A stretch of 64,000 nucleotides of DNA, taken from NCBI GenBank assembly GCA_963797255.1, contig CAWCOV010000037.1:19693-83692 (forward strand), written 5' to 3'. Position numbers and translations under genes: made by a program. Shown one piece after another: positions 28,447 to 38,825 of this stretch. Below the pieces are notes generated by a model. That model had not been told where the DNA came from. It saw only the letters and a program-made list of their open reading frames with translations, and made no database searches. This stretch comes from JANXZS01 sp963797255. Lineage in GTDB: Bacteria; Acidobacteriota; Terriglobia; Terriglobales; Acidobacteriaceae. Numbering within the stretch: the first letter of the stretch is position 1; each line of letters starts with the position of its first letter.

Positions 28447-31409
28447 ATGAATAGTTGGTCCCGCAGAGATGTAATCAAAGGCAGCCTCGCCATTCCGGCA
28501 ACCACACTCCTTTCCAGTTCACCCGTGATGGCGGCGGCGGAGTCCTTGGCCGCGCAGGCCGTGGTTACGCGAAGTATTGCACCACGCGAACGGTTACTGC
28601 TGGACTTCGGCTGGCGTTTTCATTTTGGCAATGCCGGCGATGCAACGAAGGACTTCGGTTTCAGCAACGGCCGCTCGCGCGAATTTCAGAAGACCGGCAA
28701 CTTTCTGCCTGTGGCTGCATTGGCCTATGACGACAGCGACTGGAAGACTCTGAACCTGCCCCATGACTGGGTTCCCGGACTGCCGTTCAAGAATGATCCC
28801 GCCCTTTCCAGCAAGGGCTTTTATCCCATCGGCCGTGCCTATCCTGAGAACAGCGTCGGATGGTACCGGCGCATTTTTGACATACCTGCGACGGACAAGG
28901 GCAAGCGCATCACGATCCAGTTTGACGGTGTATACCGGGAAGCTCTGGTAGTGCTGAATGGCTTTTACGTCGGCCAGCATCGTGGCGGGTACGATCCGTT
29001 CTCCTTCGATATCACCGACTTCATCATCCCCGGCTCGCCCAACGTGTTGCTGGTGCGCGTGGATGCCACGCTGAGCGATGGCTGGTTCTACGAGGGAGCG
29101 GGCATTTATCGGCACGCGTGGCTGGTGAAAACCGCGCCGGTGCATGTAAAGCAGTGGGGCACGTTTGTGCGCTCAACTCTCCAATCGGGCAAGGCTGCGG
29201 TGCAAATTCGCACGGAAGTGGCGAACGAAGGCGATGCGCCGCAAAATGTCCGCGTCGTCTCCACTATCTTTGACCCGAACGGGCAAGGCGGTCGCGAAGA
29301 CTACCAGCACACCCGTCGGAGTGCCAGACAGCAAGGAACGCTCCTTCGACCAACAGGTGAGCATCGCCGCCCCTGCCCTGTGGTCTTTGGAAGATCGCAA
29401 TCTCTACACGTTGCTTACGGAGATTGACGCCGGCGGCAGGATCGTCGATCGCTATGAAACGCCGTTTGGGATCCGGACCATTCGTTTCGATGCGGACTTG
29501 GGCTTCTTTCTCAACGGCAAGCCGGTGAAGATCAAAGGCACCTGCAATCACCAGGATCACGCCGGCCTGGGCGTGGCTCTGCCGGACGCCGCGCAGGTCT
29601 TCCGTGTTCGCACGTTGCAGGACATGGGTTGCAACGCCTATCGAAGCTCTCATAATCCGCCGACGCCGGAGCTTTTGGATGCATGCGATGAGTTGGGAAT
29701 GCTCTTTCTCGATGAAACAAGGATGATGTCTTCGAATCCCGAGGGCCTGGCACAGTTTGAGAATCTGGTTCGTCGCGACCGCAATCATCCGAGCATAATC
29801 ATGTGGTCCATGGGGAATGAAGAGCGCGAATCGGCCACCGAGGCCGGACTGCGCATTCTTACCAGCATGAAAAAGGTGGCGACGCAGCAGGACGGTTCGC
29901 GTCCCGTCACCGTTGCTCCGCCTCCCCTTGGTTTTGACCTGGGACACGGCGGCCTCGTCGTATCGGACGTGGCGGGCTACAACTACGCCGATCCGCAAAT
30001 TGAAGCGTTTCACAAAGCCAATCCCACCGTTCCGGTGTTGGGTACGGAGAACGTCAGCGCCGTCGCAACCCGCGGCATCTACATGATCGACGCGGAGAAG
30101 GGGTTCATCGGCTCGTACGATCCCTACACTACCAGCGGTCGAGCATCCGCCGAAGGCTGGTGGCGGTTCGTCGCCGCGCGGCAATGGATGCCGGGCGGCT
30201 TCGTGTGGACAGGCTTCGATTACCGCGGCGAGCCATCGCCATACCAGTGGCCCAACATCAGCTCACAGTACGGCGTGATCGACACTTGCGGATTCCCCAA
30301 GGACACCTACTTCTACTACCAGGCATGGTGGACTGCGAAGCCGGTGCTGCACATCTTTCCCCACTGGAATTGGCCGGGCTTTGAAGGCAAACTCATCGCC
30401 GTATGGGTCCACACCAACATGGATCGCGTAGAGCTTTTCCAGGATGGCAAGAGCCTCGGCGTTAAAGGACGTGCCGAAAGATTCGCATGTGGCGTGGAAC
30501 GTCACCTACCAACCGGGGACACTTGAGGCCCGCGGATTCAAGGGCGGCCAGCAGGTAATGGTCGCTCGCCGCGAAACGGTTGGCAAGGCGGCGAAACTGG
30601 CTATCACGACCGATCGTTCGGAGATCTCGGCGAACGGCGAAGACCTTGCCTTCTGCACCGTGGAGATTCAGGACGAGCAGGGCCGCGTGCTACCGATCAC
30701 CGATCAGGAGGTGACCTTCAACGTCACCGGTTCGGGAAAGCTGATCGGCGTGGGCAATGGCGATCCAACAGATCACGAGTCGGATATTAGTTCCTCGCGG
30801 AAAGCATTCTCTGGCCTTTGCATGGGCATCGTGCAAGCAAGCAAGAGTGCCGGAGGCATCCGCGTGGAGGTCACCTCTCCGGGACTCACCGCTGCGTCTG
30901 CAACGGTCGCCGCAACGAACGTTACGTTGCAACCCCAGGTTTCGGTGTGGGAGCGCAAGGTTCCCGCAGGCCCCGGCATTACGGGTCTCTGGCGACCGGT
31001 AGCCGCCGCGCAATCCTCTGGCCCCGATCCGTTGCAGTTGGCGGTTGCGGGCGACACGCTTTACACGCTGGTGCAGAACGGAAACACCTTGACCGGTACG
31101 CTGGAAGCCCCGAGTGGCGGCTTCGGAGCGAGGGGTGGTGCCGGCGGTGGACCCATCGAAGGCACCGTGGACGGCAACAACATCTCGTTCAAGGTCGGTA
31201 CCACAACCTACACCGGCACGGTAAAAGGCGAGCAGATTGAGTTGCGGAGAACGACCCCGCCGCGGGCCGGTGCCGCCCTAACACCTCCGTCGGATAACGA
31301 ATCGAAACCCGCCATCGGCCCGCTGCCGGATGGCTCGGATCCATCACTTTCAGGCTTCCGTTTTGGCGGCGCACAGGCGCCGATCCTTCTGCGGAGAGCT
31401 AGCCAATAA
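28447..31409 (+). pseudogene. Tat-exported GH2 beta-galactosidase-like enzyme, two frameshifts
   Basis: Starts at ATG 28447 with a twin-arginine signal (SRRDVIKGSLAIPATTLL). Domains in order: GH2 sugar-binding jelly roll (LPHDWVPGLPF, YVGQHRGGYDPFSFDIT), Ig-like, TIM barrel with the acid/base Glu in MWSMGNEERES and the probable nucleophile in VLGTENVSAV, then a DUF4982-like and further beta domains, and a C-terminal Gly-rich extension (about 30990-31400). Frame breaks lie near 29283 (GGG where GG is expected) and near 30466 (AAAGG where AAGG is expected). Removing one base at each gives 986 residues. It probably cleaves beta-linked galactose, glucuronic acid or similar sugars outside the cytoplasm; the exact specificity is open. 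Confidence 0.85.
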
Positions 31410-31548
31410 TTCGAAGATCCTCTCGAAGCCCTGCACTTTTGCGCGCATCGATCAGCATCGGTTTGCAATGCCGGTGGTATCCTTCGTGGTGCCTCGAGAA
31501 CCCTTCGGAAAGACTCGCTAATTACCCAAAACATAAAGAGGAAGAATC

Positions 31549-34138
31549 ATGTCGATGAAGCTCACCCGCAGGGAAGCACTCAAAGGAGTTGCCGCATTCG
31601 GAGCCATTTCATTCATGCCGGCAGGAGCATTTGCAGCCGCAGACAGACCGTGGAAATGTCGCGACAACCTCCTTTGACGATGGCTGGATCTTTCTGCGTG
31701 GAGACGCTTCCGGCGCGCAAGAGTCGGCCTTCGACGCCTCATCGTGGCGCAAGGTCGATCTGCCTCACGACTGGTCTATCGAAGATCTCCCGGCCCATCC
31801 TGCGACGAACGGCAGCGGAGCCATTTGGGAAGACTGCAACTGTCCCGAATCCATCGGTCCCTTCAGCAGGATGCACAGCGAAGGCAAAGGGGCTACCGGA
31901 TGGGTAGTCGGCGGCATCGGATGGTATCGCAAGAGCTTCGACACTCCGGCTATGGCGAAGGGTGGCCGCGCCATCCTGCTCTTTGACGGCATCTATCGCA
32001 ATTCCGAAGTGTGGATCAACGGCAAAGAGGTAGGCAAGCACGTCTACGGCTACACCGCCTTTTATTTCGATGTCACTGATTTCCTCAACGAGCATGGGGC
32101 CAATGCGATCGCCGTCAAAGTCACCAACCTCGGCAAAAATAGCCGCTGGTATTCGGGCTCCGGCATAGATCGCCACGTTGTGCTGATGACAACGGGACGA
32201 GTGAGCATTCCAGTCTGGGGCGTTCACGTGCAGCCCTCGGACATCTCTGCGGCAAGTGCCACCGTCACCATCGCAGTCCAATTGGCCAATCACGATTCCG
32301 CTGCGGCAACAGCAAAGGTAGCCTGCAGACTCATCGACGAAAAGGGAGCTGTCGTAGCCACTCTCAATTCGGAGAAAAAGCTCCCCGCGAAGGGCAACGG
32401 CGAGGTCGTCTTGGTTCAGAAAATTGCTAACCCGGCTCTCTGGTCTCCCACGTCGCCCCACCTCTACAAGGCAGAGGTGGAAGTATCGTCCGCTGACGGT
32501 CTAGACGATCGCGCTGTCACGCCTTTCGGAATTCGCAAGATCGAAGTCGATGCTGAGAATGGATTGCGCATTAACGGCGAATCCTTCAAGTTGAAGGGCG
32601 CATGCATCCACCACGATAACGGCCCGCTTGGCTCTGCCGCCATCGATCGCGCAGATGAGCGCCGCGCGGAGTTGCTGAAAGCAAATGGCTATAACGCCAT
32701 CCGCTGCAGCCACAACCCGCCTTCGTCCGTATTCCTCGACGCCTGCGACCGGCTGGGCATGATGGTCATCGACGAAGCCTTCGACATGTGGGAGAAGGAA
32801 AAGAATCCTGACGACTACCACCTCGACTTCAAGGATCAGTGGAAGAACGACATCGACGCAATGGTGCTACGCGACCGCAACCATCCCAGCGTCATCATGT
32901 GGAGTATCGGTAACGAGATTGAAGAGCGCGCCGATCCTGACGGTGTGCGCATCGCAAAGGAACTCTCTACCCGCGTCCGCGAGTTGGACACCACTCGGCC
33001 CGTTACCATGGCCGTCCCATTTTTCTTCGACGCCAAGAAGCCGCGTCCCTGGACCGATACCGATGCCGCCTACCAGTTCCTCGATGTCTGCGGATACAAC
33101 TACACAGCCGCGCACTATGAGTCAGATCACCAACGGCATCCGTCGCGCGTAATGATGGGCACCGAGTCGTTCCCCGTGGAGGTGGCGGAGAATTGGGAAC
33201 TGGTCAACAAACTCAGCTACGTGATCGGTGATTTTGTCTGGACTGGCATCGATTACCTTGGAGAATCCGGGATCGGCGCGGCTCGCCTTACGCCCGAAGT
33301 AAATCCGATGATGCCCCCTCCGGCTGCTGGGCCTACGCAGGCGCAGCTTGATGCCTTGGGCATCCATCTGCCCAAAAATACGACCTTCGGAACGATGGGC
33401 TTTCCGTGGTTCAACGCCTATTGCGGCGACATCGATTTCATCGGCAACAAGAAGCCGCAGAGCTATCTGCGCGATGTGGTTTGGGATCGCAGCCCGCTGG
33501 AAATGGCCGTCGTTCGCCCCCTGCCGCCGGGACGCAAAGAACAGATCACGCCGTGGGGGTTTCTCGACGAGTTGCGAAGTTGGACCTGGCCGGGCAACGA
33601 AGGCACAACCGTCACCGTGCGCGTTTATAGCAAGGGGGAAAAGGTGAGCCTCGCGCTCAACGGCAAAGCGATCGACGCAGCCAAGGCCGAGTTTCCCGCG
33701 TCCTTCGTCACTGAATTTGTTTTGCCGTATACGCCGGGAGAGATCAAGGCCTCAGCCGTTGTAAACGGCAAGCCGGTAGAGCAGGTATTTCGCACCACGG
33801 GCAATCCCAGCAAAATCGTGTTGCGTGCGGATCGCACTCGCATTCTTGCGAGCCGCAGCGACCTGTCGTACGTTATGGCAGAGTTGCAAGACGACGCCGG
33901 CAATCCGATTGAAGACGGCGTGAAACAGATTCACTTCACAATAAAAGGCGTGGGCGAACTTGCTGGTGTCGCAAGTGCGAACCCGAAAGAGATGGCAAGT
34001 TTCCGGATGCCCCACTATCAGACTTTTCACGGCAGGTGTCTCGCCATCCTGCGCCCCACGGGTGAGAAAGGTTCCATCACGCTGGAAGCGCAAGGCGAGA
34101 ACTTGAGCCCCGCCACCATCACCATCGACGCTGGCTGA
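31549..34138 (+). pseudogene. second Tat-exported GH2 beta-galactosidase-like enzyme, one frameshift
   Basis: The start ATG 31549 follows GAGGAAG and begins with a twin-arginine signal (LTRREALKGVAAFGAISF). One base too many near 31645 breaks the frame just after signal cleavage; the mature part continues as NVATTSFDDGWIFLRGD to the stop at 34138. Removing it gives 862 residues. Sugar-binding domain (VDLPHDWSIEDLP), Ig-like domain, TIM barrel with acid/base Glu in MWSIGNEIEERAD and probable nucleophile in MMGTESFPVE, then DUF4982-like and C-terminal domains (LRADRTRILASRSDLSYVM). It is related to but clearly different from the GH2 gene upstream, so the pair is an old duplication or has separate substrates. 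Confidence 0.87.
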
Positions 34139-34272
34139 TAAGTGGCGCCGGGGTCCCTCCTCGCCAAAAGCTCCACCGGCGCTTTCCACGCCGTCGCATG
34201 GGATTCTTTCGAATTTTGCGATAAAAAAGGAGCAGGCGAACGATTCGAGAACGGCGGAGGAATGGCCCGGTA

Positions 34273-35874
34273 ATGGATCATGTCAGCTATTTTGTTGTGC
34301 TGTTCATTGGATTGATGCTCGCCGTTACCGCCGTTGCAGGTGTGGCGCGGAGGCTTTCAATCTCCTACCCGATCCTGCTCGTAATCTTCGGGCTGGTTTG
34401 CTCGCTGCTTCCGCATATCCCTCGCATTCAACTGCCGCCCTCAGTCGTATTTCTTGTCATTCTCCCGCCGTTGCTCTACATAGCGGCATGGCAAACCTCG
34501 TGGCGAGAGTTTAAGTACAACCTTGTATCGATTTCGAGCCTGGCAGTCCTGCTGGTGTTTTTCACTGCAATTGGCGTTGCATTTGCCGCCCAGTGGTGTC
34601 TTCCCGGGTTCGACTGGCGCCTGGGGTTTCTTCTGGGCGCGGTTGTCTCGCCCACGGATGCCGTGGCAGCTACATCGATCGCCCGTAAAGTAGGCATGCC
34701 GCAGCGGATTGTGGATCTGCTGGAAGGGGAGAGTCTCCTGAATGACGCCACGGGCTTGCTGGCGCTGGAGTTTGGCGTTCAGATGGTGGTCCAGGGAACC
34801 ACACCGACAATCATCCATGGTCTGTTGGAATTCGCATGGCTGACAATTGGCGGTGCACTCATCGGGCTGTTGATCGGAATGCTGGTAACGTGGCTCGAAC
34901 ACTGGGTGGATGACGGGCCGGTGGAGATTGCGCTGTCCATCATCGTGCCTTACGCGGTCTATCTTGCCGGCGATGCGGTGAAGGCCTCGGGCGTAATCGC
35001 CGTAGTCACATGCGGCTTGTTCGTCAGCCGTCAGAGTTCCACTTTCTATTCTCCCAAGGTGCGATTGCAGGCGCTGGCATTTTGGGATGCCTTGGAGTTC
35101 CTACTGAATGGGTTCGTTTTTGTGCTCATCGGGCTGCAACTCCCGTATGTCCTCGCCGGAATCCATGGCCGAAGCAAGTTGAGCCTTCTCGGATACGGGC
35201 TGGCATTCTCAGCCATCCTGATTCTGCTACGCCTGCTGTGGATGTATCCTGCGTCGCGAGCTGCGTGGTGGGTCCGCACTCACATCGTGCACCAGAAATA
35301 CGATAAGCCGGCTCGAAGTCAGGTCTTCGTGGTGGGGTGGTGCGGAATGCGAGGCGTCGTCGCCTTGGCAGCGGCGAATTCTCTGCCACTCACACTGAGT
35401 GATGGCACCCCGTTTCCGCAGCGAAGTTTCATCATCTATCTCACATTCTTTCTAATCATGGTGACACTCGTCCTGCAGGGATTTTCTTTGCCGTGGGTAA
35501 TCCGGATCCTGGGATTGTCGGGGCGCGACATGGGAGCCTGCGAAGAGAGTGACGCCAGGATTATTCTCATCCAGGCAGCCACTGAGTTCCTCCGACAGCG
35601 GAGAGACACGGCAGAAAATGAAAACCAGCGCCACCTTCACGATGATCTTTTACATGAGTACGAGCACAGAATGACCGAAATCGCTCAATGCATTCCAGGT
35701 GGAAGAAATGCGCAACAGGATGCGGTTGACTTGACGATGGGACGCTTAATGCTCGATACGATCCGACGGGAGCGCCAGGAACTTAACCTCTTACGTGCAA
35801 GCGGCAGGATTGGGGACGGTCTGCATCGCAGCCTGGAGCGCGAGCTTGATTTAAGCGAGAGTCAACTGGGGTAG
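34273..35874 (+). CDS. CPA1-family Na+/H+ antiporter
   Basis: A 533-residue membrane protein with about 12 hydrophobic segments and a soluble C-terminal tail of about 110 residues (from about 415, ESDARIILIQAATEFLRQR). The transport core is recognisable in LGAVVSPTDAVAATSIA and LLEGESLLNDATGLLALEFG, where the Asp residues of CPA1 exchangers reside, and in VVGWCGMRGVVALAAANSLP. It starts at ATG 34273, 135 bases after the GH2 stop. It exchanges sodium or potassium for protons across the inner membrane for pH and ion balance. It sits between exported glycosidase genes on the same strand without evident functional link. Confidence 0.93.
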   Translation: MDHVSYFVVLFIGLMLAVTAVAGVARRLSISYPILLVIFGLVCSLLPHIPRIQLPPSVVFLVILPPLLYIAAWQTSWREFKYNLVSISSLAVLLVFFTAIGVAFAAQWCLPGFDWRLGFLLGAVVSPTDAVAATSIARKVGMPQRIVDLLEGESLLNDATGLLALEFGVQMVVQGTTPTIIHGLLEFAWLTIGGALIGLLIGMLVTWLEHWVDDGPVEIALSIIVPYAVYLAGDAVKASGVIAVVTCGLFVSRQSSTFYSPKVRLQALAFWDALEFLLNGFVFVLIGLQLPYVLAGIHGRSKLSLLGYGLAFSAILILLRLLWMYPASRAAWWVRTHIVHQKYDKPARSQVFVVGWCGMRGVVALAAANSLPLTLSDGTPFPQRSFIIYLTFFLIMVTLVLQGFSLPWVIRILGLSGRDMGACEESDARIILIQAATEFLRQRRDTAENENQRHLHDDLLHEYEHRMTEIAQCIPGGRNAQQDAVDLTMGRLMLDTIRRERQELNLLRASGRIGDGLHRSLERELDLSESQLG

Positions 35875-35899
35875 TTCCTGCTAGAAACGGGGTCCAGTT

Positions 35900-36150
35900 C
35901 GCCAGCGTCGTGAGTGCGCTTGGAACCCGCGGTGTAATTGCTGGGCCGTACACGCTTTCGCTATCTTCGACACGTTCGTCGAGCTGGAAGCAATCTGATC
36001 GACACCTTCGATGTTTATGTTGGCGGCGTGTCGGAACAAATCATCGGACACTGGTTCGCCGGCCGGCCTCGCGAGGTGACCACCGAGCTTTTACTCGCCA
36101 GCAAGGGCGCTCCGGCGCACACCAGGCACTCCAAGACCCAATGTGACTTT
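35900..36150 (+). pseudogene. aldo/keto reductase N-terminal remnant
   Basis: In two neighbouring frames the sequence reads HAFAIFDTFVELE, then NLIDTFDVYVGGVSEQIIGH, then WFAGRPREVTTELLLASKG. This follows the start of aldo/keto reductases (..HAIFDTFVEAGGNFIDTADVY..SEEIIGRWL..R..VVLATKG). The catalytic Asp (in IDTFDVY), the Tyr and the Lys (in LASKG) are still visible. No start codon with a ribosome site and no continuation beyond about 36150 is found, so it is a decayed N-terminal fragment between the antiporter and GH43 genes. Confidence 0.6.
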
Positions 36151-36202
36151 GCACACTTCCAGTTGAGTAGATTGAGGTTTACGCTCTACTCGGGAGATCA
36201 AG

Positions 36203-37875
36203 ATGAAAACGACGCGGCGCGGCTTTGTCGGGCTAGTAGTCCCTGCTGCCAGTGCAATACCTTTTCTAACCGCCAGAGCGGGCGGGCAAGTCCCGTCCGA
36301 GGGTTCCGACCTGAATGAAAAGGAAACAGCTCCCGCTCCGGGCGGCATCGAAGGCCAAAGGCAGCCGGACCTGGGCAATGGGCAGTACCTTAATCCGGTG
36401 CTTGCAGGGGATCATCCCGACCCAAACGTGCTGAAAGACGGGGACGATTATTACATGAGCTATTCGTCCTTCGACTATTACCCGGGCATTGTCATCTGGC
36501 ACTCCCGCGATCTGGTGAACTGGAGCCCTGTCGGTCCCGGCCCTTAGGACAAACATCGGATCGATATGGGCGTTGGATCTCGTCAAGCACAATGGACGAT
36601 ATTTCATCTACATCCCCACCTTCCGGGTTCCGACGACGTTGGCGGACAACACAAATTTCGGCGGAGGAAGCTCACCCTTCAGGATCTATGTCATTCATGC
36701 TGAAACTATGCGCGGACCGTGGAGTGAACCAATCGACATGGGGATACCGGGATACATCGACCCTGGACACATCGTCGGCGAAGATGGTAAGCGCTATCTC
36801 TTCATGAACGATGGGCATCGCGTCCAACTGACAGCCGATGGTCTCAAGGCGGCGGGCCCTGTAGAGAAAGTCTATGAAGGTTGGAAATACCCAGAAGACT
36901 GGGTCGTAGAAGGTTTTGCCCTCGAAGGGCCAAAACTCATGCGCCGTGGGGATTGGTTTTACATGTTCTCGGGCGAAGGCGGTACGGCTGGTCCACCCAC
37001 CAGCCACATGGTTGATCGTCGCTCGCGCACGGTCGATCAACGGCCCCTGGGTCAACTGCCCGCATAACCCAATCGTGCATACCGGCAGCGGTGCCGAGCT
37101 TTGGATGTCCCGTGGCCACGGCACGCCTGTCGAAGGACCGCATGGTAACTGGTGGCTCCTCTATCACGGGTATGAAAACGGCTTTCGGACCCTCGGCAGG
37201 CAACCGCTGCTAGAGCCCTTTGAATGGACCGAAGACGGATGGCCAATCGCACGGGGCGAGGACGCCGACGAACCCATGACAAAGCCAGTCCCAACGAGCA
37301 GCGGTGCCCATGGGCACTCACTTTCCGATACTTTCCAGCAAGATCGGCTCGGCACGCATTTGGCATTTTTCCAACCGCAAGCCGAGTATTTGAAACGCGC
37401 CAAATTCGAAAACGGTGGCCTGCTGTTGGCAGGTCAGGGCAGCGGACCTGCCGACTCCTCCCCCCTCGCCATGATCACAGGGGATCACTCATACGAAGTC
37501 ACCGTTGAACTCGCCGTACGCGGCTCAGCGCAAGGTGGTCTCCTGCTCTTCTATAACAAGAGCCTGTTTTGTGGGCTTGGATGTGACGGCAAGTCTCTGC
37601 ATAACTACAAACTGGGTCAAGAGCTAAGATATGGACCTGACACCACAAACGCCAGCACCCATCTATGGTTCAAGGTTCGTAACGATGCAAATGTGGTTAG
37701 CTTCTTTTGGAGCGACGATGGAATGCGTTGGCACAAAGCTAATTCGTACGAGGTTTCCGGCTATAACCATAATGTGGGCGATGGATTTCTAAGCCTGCGC
37801 CCCGCTCTGTTCTCCTCTGGAGGCGGCGAAGTCCTGTTCACAAATTTGAATTATCGCGCAATGTCCAGGCAATAA
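36203..37875 (+). pseudogene. Tat-exported GH43 beta-xylosidase/arabinofuranosidase-like enzyme, two frameshifts
   Basis: ATG 36203 begins a twin-arginine signal (KTTRRGFVGLVVPAASAIPF). The five-bladed GH43 domain opens with NPVLAGDHPDPNVLKDGDDY, which contains the general-base Asp. It continues with IYVIHAETMRGPWSEP, IDPGHIVGEDGKRYLFMNDG (pKa-modulating Asp region) and WVVEGFALEGPKL (acid Glu). A C-terminal beta-sandwich (about 330-556, LLLAGQGSG ... VSFFWSDDGMRWHKA) is typical of GH43 beta-xylosidases. Frame breaks near 36536 and 37012 are each cured by removing one base, giving 556 residues. It probably trims arabinose or xylose from hemicellulose outside the cytoplasm and fits the neighbouring GH2 genes. 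Confidence 0.85.
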
Positions 37876-38377
37876 AAGGGGTCCATAGATGTGAGACATA
37901 TATCGCCCACTGGAAGGGGACGGTTACATCACTCGCCGAGAGCATAATCTATGGATCCAGCACGATGGATCGAGAAGTTGCTCGAGACCTTCTAGGTGCT
38001 GGAGCGGAATCCAGGATCGGGACACAAACGCGAGGATCTGACTTCTCTCCCCTTCTGCTTTGGCCTGTAATGCCTACCTGATTCTTTATCGTGCGCAAGA
38101 TAAACGGATTGAGATTGTATCTGTGACGCGAGGCGCTCGCATATTCCCATAGGTGGGCTATTGGTGTAAAGTCGTGCCTTGGACTTCTCGTGCTATCTAA
38201 AGTCGGGCCTTATCGCACCATAGCGAGACAAGCACAACACCCATTTCCGAGCTGAGAAGCTCACGGCCACTCAGCATCAATCTGCATCCAAGCACGACGA
38301 TGCAAAGCTTAAATCCACATGGTCGGCATTCTCTTGGTGAGAATTCGCCGGGACGTGAATAAACCAGTTTCCGGTAT
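37876..38377. other. intergenic region after GH43
   Basis: No gene is supported. Two similar stretches occur near 38170 (AAAGTCGTGCCTTGG) and near 38200 (AAAGTCGGGCCTTAT), 30 bases apart, of unknown meaning. No terminator with a T-run was seen. Confidence 0.35.
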
Positions 38378-38683
38378 TTGATGATGCGTAGACGAGGAAC
38401 ACTTCGCGCCAGAATTCTGCTGACCATAATCACTTCTCTGCTTCTGTGTACAGTCGCCTCTGCGGAAGTGCCTGAGCTTGTCTCATTAGAGGATCGCATC
38501 GCCAACGACTTCACAATCTGTCGAGCAAATTCAATACCTTTTTTGCGATGCACTGCTCATATTCTGTTGGATGGACCTTTTGCTAAGGTTCCCCGCTCAT
38601 ATGCTCTTCGGTCACCCACGATCGAAGCGGCTGAACTCCTCTCATTCGATCGTCTCGCCCTTCACTCGGTCCTTCGCACTTGA
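38378..38683 (+). CDS. possible small secreted protein
   Basis: A 101-residue frame whose N-terminus resembles a signal peptide (RARILLTIITSLLLCTVASA followed by EVPELV). The rest contains two cysteines (FTICRA, LRCTAH) and no known domain. There is no ribosome-binding sequence before ATG 38378, and the opposite strand is also open here, so this may be a chance frame. It lies 142 bases before the sigma-54 activator gene on the same strand. Confidence 0.3.
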   Translation: MMMRRRGTLRARILLTIITSLLLCTVASAEVPELVSLEDRIANDFTICRANSIPFLRCTAHILLDGPFAKVPRSYALRSPTIEAAELLSFDRLALHSVLRT

Positions 38684-38825
38684 GTTCACCTTCCGGGTGC
38701 TTGGGAAACCAGGCTCCCTGATCCGGCCTTGAACCTTCCCTGTGATCTGAGAATTATGCACGTTCCAGACTCGTCCCATTCTCGGGTCTGAATCTCGGCC
38801 GCATCGCCGAGAGGCAAGGAGCCAT

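Noticed and set aside
29264..30184. Minus-strand frame of 306 codons inside the first GH2 gene
   Set aside because: It is a shadow of the GH2 catalytic domain; the plus strand carries conserved GH2 motifs there and the minus-strand product has no recognisable domain.
31739..32461. Minus-strand frame of 240 codons inside the second GH2 gene
   Set aside because: Antisense to the conserved sugar-binding and Ig-like domains of GH2; no family or ribosome site.
38197..38553. Minus-strand frame of 118 codons upstream of the activator gene
   Set aside because: No signal peptide, domain or ribosome site, and it overlaps a plus-strand frame with a better N-terminus; treated as noise.
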